This document shows positions 16,180 to 24,400 of a stretch of 64,000 nt of DNA, in pieces. The stretch is from Oscillibacter faecalis_A (GTDB lineage: Bacteria; Bacillota; Clostridia; Oscillospirales; Oscillospiraceae). Positions within the stretch are counted from its first letter, which is position 1, and every line of letters begins with the position of its first letter. Under the pieces are notes generated by a model that saw nothing but the letters and a program-made list of their open reading frames with translations, did no database searches and was not told the origin of the DNA. The position numbers were made by a program, and so were the translations under genes. The DNA lies in the NCBI RefSeq assembly GCF_029218125.1, contig NZ_JARFXX010000004.1:1-64000 (forward strand), read 5' to 3'.

Positions 16180-18905
16180 ATAGTGATAGGTAATCCTTTG
16201 AGGCAATCTCCGGATTTTCCCCCACTCCACACCGTGCATGAGAGTTTCCCCTCACACGGCGTTCCATCGGCATAACAGCATTTTGTTTCAAACACAATTT
16301 ACACACTTCGTTGCGGGTAGATGGTTTTAGATTGCGTTCAGATTTGCTTGTTCTCGCAGTTTGTTGAGCTTATTTCGCTGTTGATTATCCAGCAACAGGG
16401 TTTGGAGCAGACGGGAAATGGTTTTTTCATCAGTGGCATGAACAAGTTGATGGATACCCTCACTGACTATAACAAAATTTGCGTAGGCATCTGTTCCGCC
16501 TGCCGACTTAGGCCGCTTGTGATGGCAGTGAATTTCATGGAGTGCGAGCGTTCTGCCTGTAACAGCGCATTTTCCATACTGTGCCGCATATAGAGAAATA
16601 CGGTTGTCCGCATACTCCACAGACTGCCCCAGCCTCGGATTACGCATCAGCCATGTGAGAATTTCAATATTGACACCAAGCATCCGATGAATTTCCTCTC
16701 GTCCACTCTCTGTGTAGCGATTGATGCTCCGTTTTTTCCCCAATGGGTTCTTATGTCGGATATATCCTGCGGGTATAAGCGGATGTCCTTTCAGAAAGCG
16801 AATTTGGCTGCTGTTGCCGTATTTACTCTTGATGTAGCCCTTTTCTAATTTACCCTGTTTGCTTAGTCCCTGCTTACCCAAACGGTTTTTCATTTGCTTG
16901 CCGATGGCGAATGCAATGGGCGAGAAGTCCAGATTGACGCAGGTAGCAACACGATAATAATTGTGCATTCCAATTACGATGGAGTTGTAACGGAAGATTT
17001 GCTTGCGCTGGTCTTGCTCGCTTTTCGGATGTTGAATTTCCTTAATACACTTCGCCAGTTGGTCTTTTACCCTTTTCTGCGCTTTGTCGCTCATGTGAGA
17101 CCGAACGACATACTTATCTCCCTTGCGCTGTGTTTTCATCTTGAATCCCAGATATTCCGAATAGTGGCGCTTTAGGTTCACCACCTTAGATTTTTCTGGG
17201 CTGATGTCCAGTTTCAACCGCTCCTTTAGCCATTGCGTTGTTGCCGCATATAAACAAAATGCGTCTTTGCGGTTTCGACAGAACAGCTTGAAATCGTCGG
17301 CATATCGAACGATGAATACAGGCTTTAGGTTGCTTTCACGCAGCAATCGGTACTGATAGCCACGGTTGATGCTGCCATTTGCGTTGAGACGAGTATATTT
17401 TGCGTTGCCGTGCATCGGCATCCATTCCCACTGCGACGCTATCCACCAGTCCAGTTCATTGAGAACAATGTTGGACAGCAGTGGAGAGAGAATACCGCCT
17501 TGCGGTGTCCCTTTACTTGGGTGGAGAATTTCTCCGTTAGACAACACGATTGGGGCTTTCAGCATTTCCCGAATAATGCACAGAAGCCGTTTATCCTGAA
17601 TTCCCATTTCCCACATCTGTTGAATCAGCTTTGTGTGGTTTACATTGTCAAAGAAGCCTTTTATATCGATGTCCACAACATAATACAGGTGCGATAGCTG
17701 TATTAGCTGGTCACATCTGGCGATGGCATGTTCTGTGGAGCGATTCGGTCTAAAGCCATAGGAATGGTCATAAAATTTTGCTTCACAGATTGGCTCCAAG
17801 ACTTGCAGGACACATTGCTGCACGATGCGGTCTACAATGGTCGGGATTCCAAGGGGGCGGGTTTTCCCGTTTGGTTTTGGGATTTCCACCCTGCGGACAG
17901 GGCGGGGGTGATAGCTCTTAAACTGCTTTTGAATCAGCGCCACATATTTTTCCTCGTTCAATTTGGCAAGGTCTTGTATGGTGCGCTTATCTACTTCTGC
18001 GGTACTGCTCCCTGTGTTTCCTTTGATTGTCCGATATGCCATTCTAATATTTTCCTCACTGGAAATGAGTTCCATAAGGTGAACAAACACTTTGCCTTTT
18101 AAGCTATCGGCATACAGACTGTCCAAAGTCTTTTGCAGGTCGTAATACTCCGCATAACGGATTTTGCTTCTCTTGGGTTTCTTCCGCTCCGAAGTCAACA
18201 CAGGCATCCACTCCTTTTCAGCGGATTTTCTTTGTCATATTCGAAGCTGTGTTTATTGTGTTTTCAAATTTAACTGTTATCTCGACTTGAGGCTATCCCT
18301 CCATCATGTTTCCATGATTTCTACGGTACTGTGCCTCTACTCTCACTGGGATAAAGGGCGATTATGCATTCCCGCCCAGCGTTTCTCTGACTGCAACAGT
18401 CTCCACGCTCCCAGCTTTCCACGTTCCAATGGCCCTATCATTTCATGCTTTTAGGTGCTCCCTTTGAGCCTGTGTCCAGCTTTCGCCTTACTGCCTATAA
18501 CAGTATATGGATTTTCATAAAAACGACTTTTACTCATCCACGGACACCCCGCTATGGCGGGTAGTGCCTTTCGACACATTCTGGGTTTAGACCCTTACAT
18601 TCGGAAGTTCGTCAGTGTTCTGCACACATTCTCACCATGAGCATGAGACACCCGGCATATAGGCAACATCGTCCACCTCTGGACAAGTTTCGTATCATTG
18701 ATTATGATGTACGGTTGCTCTCTGCCGACTTTACCGAGCTTCTGACACAGATTTGTTTGCTTCATCTGCGCCAGTCGGAGTATCAGTGTGGGCGTTTCAG
18801 GGCGTTACCCCATCATTCCACCCATCAGGCCATTAGTTCTGCAAGTGTTTTTTCACCATCCTTTCATTCTTGCGCCTGACCTTTTCAGTCAGGAACGTGT
18901 CGCAC
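16180..18905 (-). mobile_element. Group II intron inserted in a methyltransferase gene
   Basis: A complete group II intron on the minus strand, 2726 bases. The 5' end reads GTGCG (18905-18901), matching the GUGYG consensus, and the 3' end reads CTAT, an A-pyrimidine end. Domain V is visible at about 16228-16265 (GCCGTGTGAGGGGAAAC on the minus strand, closing with CACGGTG), with domain VI after it. The boundaries were placed by restoring the conserved ENVPGA motif of C5 methyltransferases. Bases 18208-18905 hold domains I-III and part of IV. The encoded protein (16327-18207) is intact, so the intron is probably active. Confidence 0.9.
16327..18207 (-). CDS. ltrA: Group II intron reverse transcriptase/maturase (LtrA-type) with HNH domain
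   Basis: A 626-residue intron-encoded protein that helps splicing and drives retrohoming. Reverse transcriptase blocks are visible: YVVDIDIKGFFDNVNH, GTPQGGILSPLLSNIVLNELD, and the catalytic FIVRYADDF. The maturase domain X follows. The C-terminus has an HNH endonuclease domain (CAVTGRTLALHEIHCHHKRP, then NFVIVSEGIHQLVH). All key residues that I can check are present, and the length is normal. AAGGAG lies 3 bases before ATG 18207. The gene sits inside intron domain IV on the same strand as the host gene. Confidence 0.95.
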   Translation of the reverse strand: MPVLTSERKKPKRSKIRYAEYYDLQKTLDSLYADSLKGKVFVHLMELISSEENIRMAYRTIKGNTGSSTAEVDKRTIQDLAKLNEEKYVALIQKQFKSYHPRPVRRVEIPKPNGKTRPLGIPTIVDRIVQQCVLQVLEPICEAKFYDHSYGFRPNRSTEHAIARCDQLIQLSHLYYVVDIDIKGFFDNVNHTKLIQQMWEMGIQDKRLLCIIREMLKAPIVLSNGEILHPSKGTPQGGILSPLLSNIVLNELDWWIASQWEWMPMHGNAKYTRLNANGSINRGYQYRLLRESNLKPVFIVRYADDFKLFCRNRKDAFCLYAATTQWLKERLKLDISPEKSKVVNLKRHYSEYLGFKMKTQRKGDKYVVRSHMSDKAQKRVKDQLAKCIKEIQHPKSEQDQRKQIFRYNSIVIGMHNYYRVATCVNLDFSPIAFAIGKQMKNRLGKQGLSKQGKLEKGYIKSKYGNSSQIRFLKGHPLIPAGYIRHKNPLGKKRSINRYTESGREEIHRMLGVNIEILTWLMRNPRLGQSVEYADNRISLYAAQYGKCAVTGRTLALHEIHCHHKRPKSAGGTDAYANFVIVSEGIHQLVHATDEKTISRLLQTLLLDNQQRNKLNKLREQANLNAI

Positions 18906-19296
18906 CGTTCTCCCAACACATCCAGCGCGGCCGTATGTTGACGCTCTCCCGGCCACGGGCTTTCTCTGCCAACCGCATTTCACGCACAATGCGCATCTGC
19001 TCCATAAAGAGGCCAGAACGCGCGCCGACAAGACCTGCCCTTGCGCCAGCAACGGAGAGATCTTGACACGGGCTGCCCCCGCAGATGATGTCCACAGGCG
19101 GCAGCTCCGCGCCACGCAGCTTAGTGATGTCGCCTACATGGATCATGCCGGGAAAGCGCAGCTTTGTCACCTCAATGGGAAATGCTTCGATCTCCGACGC
19201 CCATACCGGCGTGATGCCGTTGCGGACCGCAGCCAAAGGGAATCCGCCGATACCGTCGAACAGGCTGCCCATGGTGATTTGTGTTAACCAGGTCAT
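18906..19296 (-). CDS. Cytosine-5 DNA methyltransferase N-terminal half, exon 1
   Basis: Exon 1 carries motif I (MGSLFDGIGGFPLA) and the catalytic motif IV (GGSPCQDLS with the PCQ cysteine), and ends at PRWMCWEN plus the first base of the next Val codon. The intron begins at 18905. The start at 19296 (MTWLTQITMGSLF) follows an AAAGGGTGATGAT site, 12 bases after the VirB6-like gene. Without splicing, only 135 residues would be made, ending in intron sequence and lacking motifs VIII-X, so host-gene function depends on intron removal. Confidence 0.82.
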
Positions 19297-19308
19297 ATCA
19301 TCACCCTT

Positions 19309-20205
19309 TCATCTGATCGCCGCGGCGATGGTTCGGGTGGTGTTGACGGCAGCCTGCGCCGTATAAACGGCGCTCGTAATATTGGCCTTTGTTGTGGTGT
19401 CCAAGCCGAAGCTGCCAGCGATGCGCGGCACTTCGCCAGCGGAGAGCATGAGTCCAACGCCCATGAGCGCGTGATCCTTGAATACCATAAGTCCCGCAAC
19501 GAGGATGGTGGACTGGAGGAAGGCGGTTAGGCACAAGCCGATGACCTGCCGCATCCAGCCCATAAAGCCGTCCAGATAGCCACGTGGGACGCTGAACATA
19601 TAGAGGCTGCCCACCGCGATCTGGATGAGCAGGATGCCGCCGCGCTTGAGGTTGGCGAAAAACACCTTCAGCACCGCGTAGCCCATGAGGATCACGCAAA
19701 AAAGGAGCATAATGGGGCTGGTGATGACGCCAAGGCCGAAGTGAGAGCTATTTACCACATCGGCAAGGGTCTGGATCTCGTTGAGCTCCGTTATGATGTC
19801 CTGTCCCACCTCACCGATGCTCCGTCCGTAGCCGGTGAGTCCCGCAGAAAAGGTTCCCTGCAGCGACACGGATAAAGCGTAGAGGCGGACGGGGACAACG
19901 GTGAACAGGCTCACCGCAAGAAAGCCCTTGATGATGTTCATCCCGCACTGCTGGAGATTGCCCCTGCCAGCGGAGTATTCGATACCGCACTCAAAGGCGC
20001 AGACTACCACACTGACGGTAAACAGTGCCCACGCAAGGCGGGAGAAAAAGAGAATGATGGCGCTGACCCATTCCAGCTCGAACAGCTCTACGCCCATATT
20101 GCCCATGAGGGCAAAGAAGTTGCCGAGAAAGCCCACGATCTGCCCGTAGAACCAATCTACCAACTGATCCAGGACTGTCGCGGCGACAAAATCCCAAATA
20201 AATAT
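19309..20205 (-). CDS. VirB6/TrbL-like conjugal transfer membrane protein
   Basis: A polytopic protein with about six membrane segments: FALMGNMGVELFELEWV and the following segment, then VVCAFECGIEY, GFLAVSLFTVVPVRLYALSVSLQG, SPIMLLFCVILMGYAVLKVFF and others. This layout is shared by VirB6-like proteins of Clostridia ICEs. The C-terminal 60 residues are soluble, Ala/Thr-rich. There is no ATG in frame. TTG 20163 would give 284 residues, while a good GGAGGTG site (20220-20214) is placed 8 bases before an ATA at 20205, which would add 14 residues (IWDFVAATVLDQL). I give the longer form because it includes an N-terminus in line with the ribosome site; the true start is uncertain. Confidence 0.72.
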   Translation of the reverse strand: MFIWDFVAATVLDQLVDWFYGQIVGFLGNFFALMGNMGVELFELEWVSAIILFFSRLAWALFTVSVVVCAFECGIEYSAGRGNLQQCGMNIIKGFLAVSLFTVVPVRLYALSVSLQGTFSAGLTGYGRSIGEVGQDIITELNEIQTLADVVNSSHFGLGVITSPIMLLFCVILMGYAVLKVFFANLKRGGILLIQIAVGSLYMFSVPRGYLDGFMGWMRQVIGLCLTAFLQSTILVAGLMVFKDHALMGVGLMLSAGEVPRIAGSFGLDTTTKANITSAVYTAQAAVNTTRTIAAAIR

Positions 20206-20231
20206 TGTTCATTCACCTCCGGAGACGCGAC

Positions 20232-20261
20232 AAGGCCGCCGCCCTTTCGGGCGACGGCCTT
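20232..20261 (-). terminator. Hairpin after the HEPN gene
   Basis: AAGGCCGTCGCCC/GGGCGGCGGCCTT arms with a short loop, between the HEPN stop at 20277 and the VirB6-like start. On the minus strand it is followed by GTCGCGTCTCC, not a T tract. It may be a terminator or processing hairpin ending the toxin-antitoxin unit. Confidence 0.55.
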
Positions 20262-20276
20262 GACTGCTGTCTTTAC

Positions 20277-20705
20277 TTATTTCATTGTCTGTCCAAAGCT
20301 TTGGGTATCTTTGCTTTCCGGTTCATATCCAAGTTTCTGGCAAACAAAGTCTTGAACGAGCCTGCATTCCTTTAATGCGCAGACGGCGTCGGATTCATCC
20401 AGTTCTAAATTGGATGGATAGCGAACTTGAACGCCGTATGGCGTCAGTTCAATACAGGAGTCTGCCAGTTGCTCAAATCGCGTGTCTACTTCACAGCACA
20501 GCTTACAAAGCTGGATAAGGTCATGCGTTTTGGGCGGCTCTCTGTCGAATTGAACAAGCGTGGCTTTTAGAAATTTTTCGGCAGCCTGTTCACAGTGATA
20601 GCAAATAATTTCCACAGGCAGCGGACGCATCGTCAGCAGATGTTCCGCGGCGCTGAGATCCATATAGGCAAAGTCAAGCCATTCGCTGCTCCAGCCGGTG
20701 CTCAT
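20277..20705 (-). CDS. HEPN domain protein (toxin of an MNT-HEPN pair)
   Basis: A 142-residue HEPN protein, starting at 20705 (MSTGWSSEWLDFAYMDL) inside the end of the nucleotidyltransferase gene (32-base overlap). The R-X(4-6)-H ribonuclease motif is visible as REPPKTH near residue 57. The surrounding helices AAEHLLTMRPLPVEIICYH and CEQAAEKFLKATLVQF fit the family. HEPN proteins paired with MNT enzymes act as RNases whose activity is blocked by AMPylation. The pair stands inside the transfer operon and probably stabilises the element. The open frame to 20789 is partly shadow. Confidence 0.85.
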   Translation of the reverse strand: MSTGWSSEWLDFAYMDLSAAEHLLTMRPLPVEIICYHCEQAAEKFLKATLVQFDREPPKTHDLIQLCKLCCEVDTRFEQLADSCIELTPYGVQVRYPSNLELDESDAVCALKECRLVQDFVCQKLGYEPESKDTQSFGQTMK

Positions 20706-21018
20706 ACAGCAAGACCCCCTCTCTTGCGATTTTCCGCTCCAGAGAAGCGTGTTCCGCTCTCTGATGGAATGCGTTAGAGCGATAAACAATTACATCCAAG
20801 GGGACGGACTGCGCTGAAAAGAGCGCACGGCGGATCGCCTTGACCGCGTCTGCCGGACGCATGGAATTTTCCGGGATAATGACGCACAAATCGTAGTCAC
20901 TATCATCGGTTGGTGTACCATAGGCGTATGAGCCGAAAAGATAGATCTTCTCTGTATCCACAGTTGCGTCAATGATCCGGCAGATATCAGAAAGCTCATT
21001 TTTCACAGATTCTGTCAT
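20674..21018 (-). CDS. MNT-type nucleotidyltransferase (antitoxin of an MNT-HEPN pair)
   Basis: A 114-residue minimal nucleotidyltransferase. The signature GSYAYGTPTDDSDYDL contains GS, the distal Gly and the paired Asp residues (SDYD) of the Pol-beta fold, and a third Asp in PLDVIVY. In known MNT-HEPN systems this enzyme adds AMP groups to a Tyr near the HEPN active site. It precedes the HEPN gene and overlaps it. The short region 21019-21095 to the next gene is AT-rich and could hold a promoter for the pair. Confidence 0.85.
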   Translation of the reverse strand: MTESVKNELSDICRIIDATVDTEKIYLFGSYAYGTPTDDSDYDLCVIIPENSMRPADAVKAIRRALFSAQSVPLDVIVYRSNAFHQRAEHASLERKIAREGVLLYEHRLEQRMA

Positions 21019-21095
21019 TCGCGCCGCCTCCTTTCCTAATTTCCATTATACCCAGCACACAGAAAATAAGCAACTGATTTTTACCCTTGCACCTT

Positions 21096-21431
21096 TTAGA
21101 TCCCAATGATGCTCCAAATGTATTTCGGGGCCGTCAGGGTGAAGATGAGGCAGGCAAAGAGGATAGCGGGGCCGGTCCACTCAAATTGACCTCGCTGGCG
21201 AAAATCAAAATACGCGCCGCCAAGTTTTACGAAGAACGCGATGGCGAGGATCATATCCAGCGCCGGGAACACCACCTTCTCCACCACGCTTTTAATCTGC
21301 GTAGCGGCCTCCTTCCATGTCTGCTCCACAGCGCCTGCCACATCGCCGCCCGCGGCAAGGGCGGAGGTGCAGCAGAGCGCGGTCAGGAGCAGGAGCGCCA
21401 ACGCCAAAATCATGATTTTTTTGTGTTTCAA
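21096..21431 (-). CDS. DUF3852-like small membrane protein of the conjugation machine
   Basis: A 111-residue protein. The start is TTG 21431, with AAGGAGG 8 bases upstream; no ATG has a usable site. It has an N-terminal signal-like segment (IMILALALLLLTALCC, then ALAAGG), an amphipathic helix (VEQTWKEAATQIKSVV), and two hydrophobic segments (FPALDMILAIAFFVKLGGAY and ILFACLIFTLTAPKYIW). It matches DUF3852-type proteins of Clostridia ICEs and resembles VirB2/TrbC pilin-like or channel subunits in size and topology. The gene stands between the adhesin and the MNT-HEPN pair. Confidence 0.7.
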   Translation of the reverse strand: MKHKKIMILALALLLLTALCCTSALAAGGDVAGAVEQTWKEAATQIKSVVEKVVFPALDMILAIAFFVKLGGAYFDFRQRGQFEWTGPAILFACLIFTLTAPKYIWSIIGI

Positions 21432-21453
21432 GATATTAACCTCCTTGATATGG

Positions 21454-21481
21454 GGATGCCGCCCCTTGCGGAGCGGCATCC
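21454..21481. repeat. Intergenic hairpin between adhesin and DUF3852-like gene
   Basis: Arms GGATGCCGC (21454-21462) and GCGGCATCC (21473-21481), perfect 9 bp, directly before the AAGGAGG site of the DUF3852-like gene. It has no T tract. It may set the stability of the downstream mRNA after the very long adhesin message. Confidence 0.5.
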
Positions 21482-21495
21482 GTTGTTGTTAGCTC

Positions 21496-24400
21496 TTAAT
21501 AACCGGTGCGGGGCAGGGGCTTACTGGGGGCGTAGACACGGGTGACCCAGCGGGAGGTCGCCATGATCCACTGCCCGTTGTAGACGCCGCCCGCGTCCGA
21601 CGTGTTGACGAACTGCGTACCGCCGGTGAGCTTGGCAAGTGCCTTGCAGTCCACGCGAGGGGCCTCCACCTGCCGGAAGTTGGCGGGGACGATGCCGAAC
21701 GCAGCCATAAACTCCGTCACATACTCGTTGGAGGCAAGCCCCAGCGCCGCGGGGGAAGCATCCAGCACATAATTTTTGGATGTGCTCAGGTTATCCGCCA
21801 GCGTGCGCCAGGTACCGCCGCTGAGATTCGTGCGATACACGATCTTATAATTTCCGGGAGTATTCCACGTGCCAGTATAGATGGTCTGGAGCCGAACCGC
21901 CTTGACAGGCAAAGTGTCTCTCCAGTAGAACGACTCCAGCGCCGTGGTGGAATTGTTGGCAATACCGGTGAAATTGTAGCGGACAAGCTGCCCCGGCATG
22001 ACCTCCACATAGCCGGTTTTCTTGATCGACACATTCGTTGAGAGGGATTTGTTAGCCATGCTTGCCTTGACGATCTGACCGGCATACTCAATTTCTACCT
22101 CAATGGGCGTCTTATCCAGTCCGTAAAACTCCGCCGCCTTGGATTCCACGATCTTATACCGCGCCAAAGGCAGGGGTTTACTCACCGCCAAGCCGTTTTT
22201 ATCCGTCTTGATCGTATCCACCAGCCGATTGGTGCGGGCGTTGTAGATCTCAAAGACAGTGTTGGAGATGGGCGTCCCGGCAGGCCAGCCGTTCATGGCG
22301 TTGTAGTCGGCGCTGACCTTCGTCACTTGGATCTGGCCGGTGATTGGGGTATTCTTCCACTCGATTTCCGTGGTTTCACCAGACTTTACATACACGGTCT
22401 TTTTCTGCGTGTCGGGGATGTAGCCCTCATTCTCCAGTTCCCGCAGATAGTAGCGGCCATCTTCCAGTCCCTCAAACCGGACATAGCCCCGGTCATCGCT
22501 GGTTTCCTGCGCGATGGGATCGTTGCCGCTGTCATAGAGGATGAAGGACACGCCGGGGATGCCCTCGCCGGTGACGGCATTGACCTTGTGGAGCAGGATG
22601 CCGGAGATGGCCTTGTTGGTGATCTCCAGCGTGGCGGTCTGCCCATCCCTGACCTCGACCCGATGGGGCGTGTCATCCAGACGGTAGCCCTCGGCAGCCT
22701 TCCGCTCCGTCACGGTGTACCATCCATTTTCCGCTTTGGGGAGATAGATCACGCCGTTTTCATCGGTGGTGAAGGTGCCGACGATCTCGCCATCCATTTT
22801 CCGGATCTCGAACTGGACACCGGGGATGCGTTCTCCGGTTTTTTCGTCCTTTTTAATGACGGTAAGCCCGCCCGCGCGGACATTATAAAAGCGAAGGGTC
22901 TGCACCTCGCCCGCCTTGATGAGAATGGATTTCGGCGTGCCGTCCAGCACAAAGCCCTCCACGGTCTTGACCTCCCGCGCCGTAACGGTGGTGCCAGGGG
23001 TCAGGTCATGGATAACGACGCGTCCATTTTCATCGGTGATGAACTCTCCGTTGGAGTTGCCCACCACCGCGCCGGAGCTGTCGGTGACAAGGAAGGTCAC
23101 GCCCTTCAGCGGCGTTGTGGTGCCTTCGATATACTTTTCGATCACAAGGGTGGTGCTGGGCGTGTTGGTGAAGTGGAGGGCCTGGGTGTCATTGGGGTTG
23201 ACTACCACCGTCTGGGTGCGGCTGGCCTCGTCGATGGTGTAGCCGGGAATGGTGGCCGTTTCCGTCACCACCAGCGTCCCCACCACACCATGGATGGTGA
23301 TTTTGCCATCCTTGTCGGTGAAGTACAGGCCGTTGCTGCTGATCTGTCCATTTTCAGCGGGTACAAACTCGCCGGTAGAGGTCGTCACCTTGAAGGTCAC
23401 GCCCTGCAAGGGCTTCCCGGTGAGGGAATCCCGCTTGTCGATCACCAGGGTTCCGGCCTTGGAGTTTTTCACGATGACAGTCTGCGTATCACCGTTTTTG
23501 CCGATGACCACGTTTGTGGACGCACGATCCATCACATACCCTGCCGGGGCCTTGATCTCAGTCAGCACATAAGCGCCGGGAGCCAGATTGGTGATTTTGA
23601 TCTCGCCCTGACCGTCGGTGGTAAAAATGCCATTCTGCGTCAGGGTGCCGGTGCCGATCACGCCATCCAGCCCCACCTCACAGCCAGCGGCAGTGGTCAC
23701 ACGGAACTCCGCACCGGGGAGGGGCTGACCGGTAGTGCTGTCCCGCTTCTGGATGATGAGCTTACCCTTGGGCTGATTTTTGAAGGTCAGGCTGACCGTG
23801 CGGCCCTCCTTGATCTGAACGGTCTGGCTCTGGGTATCAATGATATAGCCGTCCGGAGCCTTCGTTTCCGTCACAATGACGCTCTTGCCGGGTTTCAGGC
23901 CGGGGATGCGGATCTCGCCGTGCTCGTCCGTCCGGAAGATGCCATTGGCGTCACCGATCAGCGTGCCGTCCGCGTAGGTGATCTTAAATTCCGCGTTGGC
24001 GAGGGTCACGCTGGGGTTCACGGAACAGACCTTGCGAATCAGCAGGATGCCGTCCGGGGCGTTGTCAAAGCGGACGGTGACAACACTCTGCTCACCGCTG
24101 TCCGCCAGATAGATCGTTTCCGAGGCGTTGATGATGGAGTACCCATCGGCAGGGTCAACCTCCTCCACGATATAGGTGCCGCTTTTCAGGCCCGTCCAGA
24201 TGGCGGTGCCGTTCTTGCCGGTGACCTTCTGCCCGATGGTCGTGCCGCCGGTGCCGGAGGTGCCGCCCAAAAACCGCAGCTGGAAGGTGCAGCCGGGGAG
24301 AGCCTCATGGGTCACGCTGTCGTACTTCTCGACAACGATGGCGTTCAGCGGGGTATTCTGGAAGGTCAGTGTCTTGCTCTCACTGCCGTGGAGGATGATC

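Noticed and set aside
15869..16306. 145-codon frame as a separate gene
   Set aside because: The first 43 codons are intron domains V-VI; only the part from 16179 on is exon 2 of the methyltransferase.
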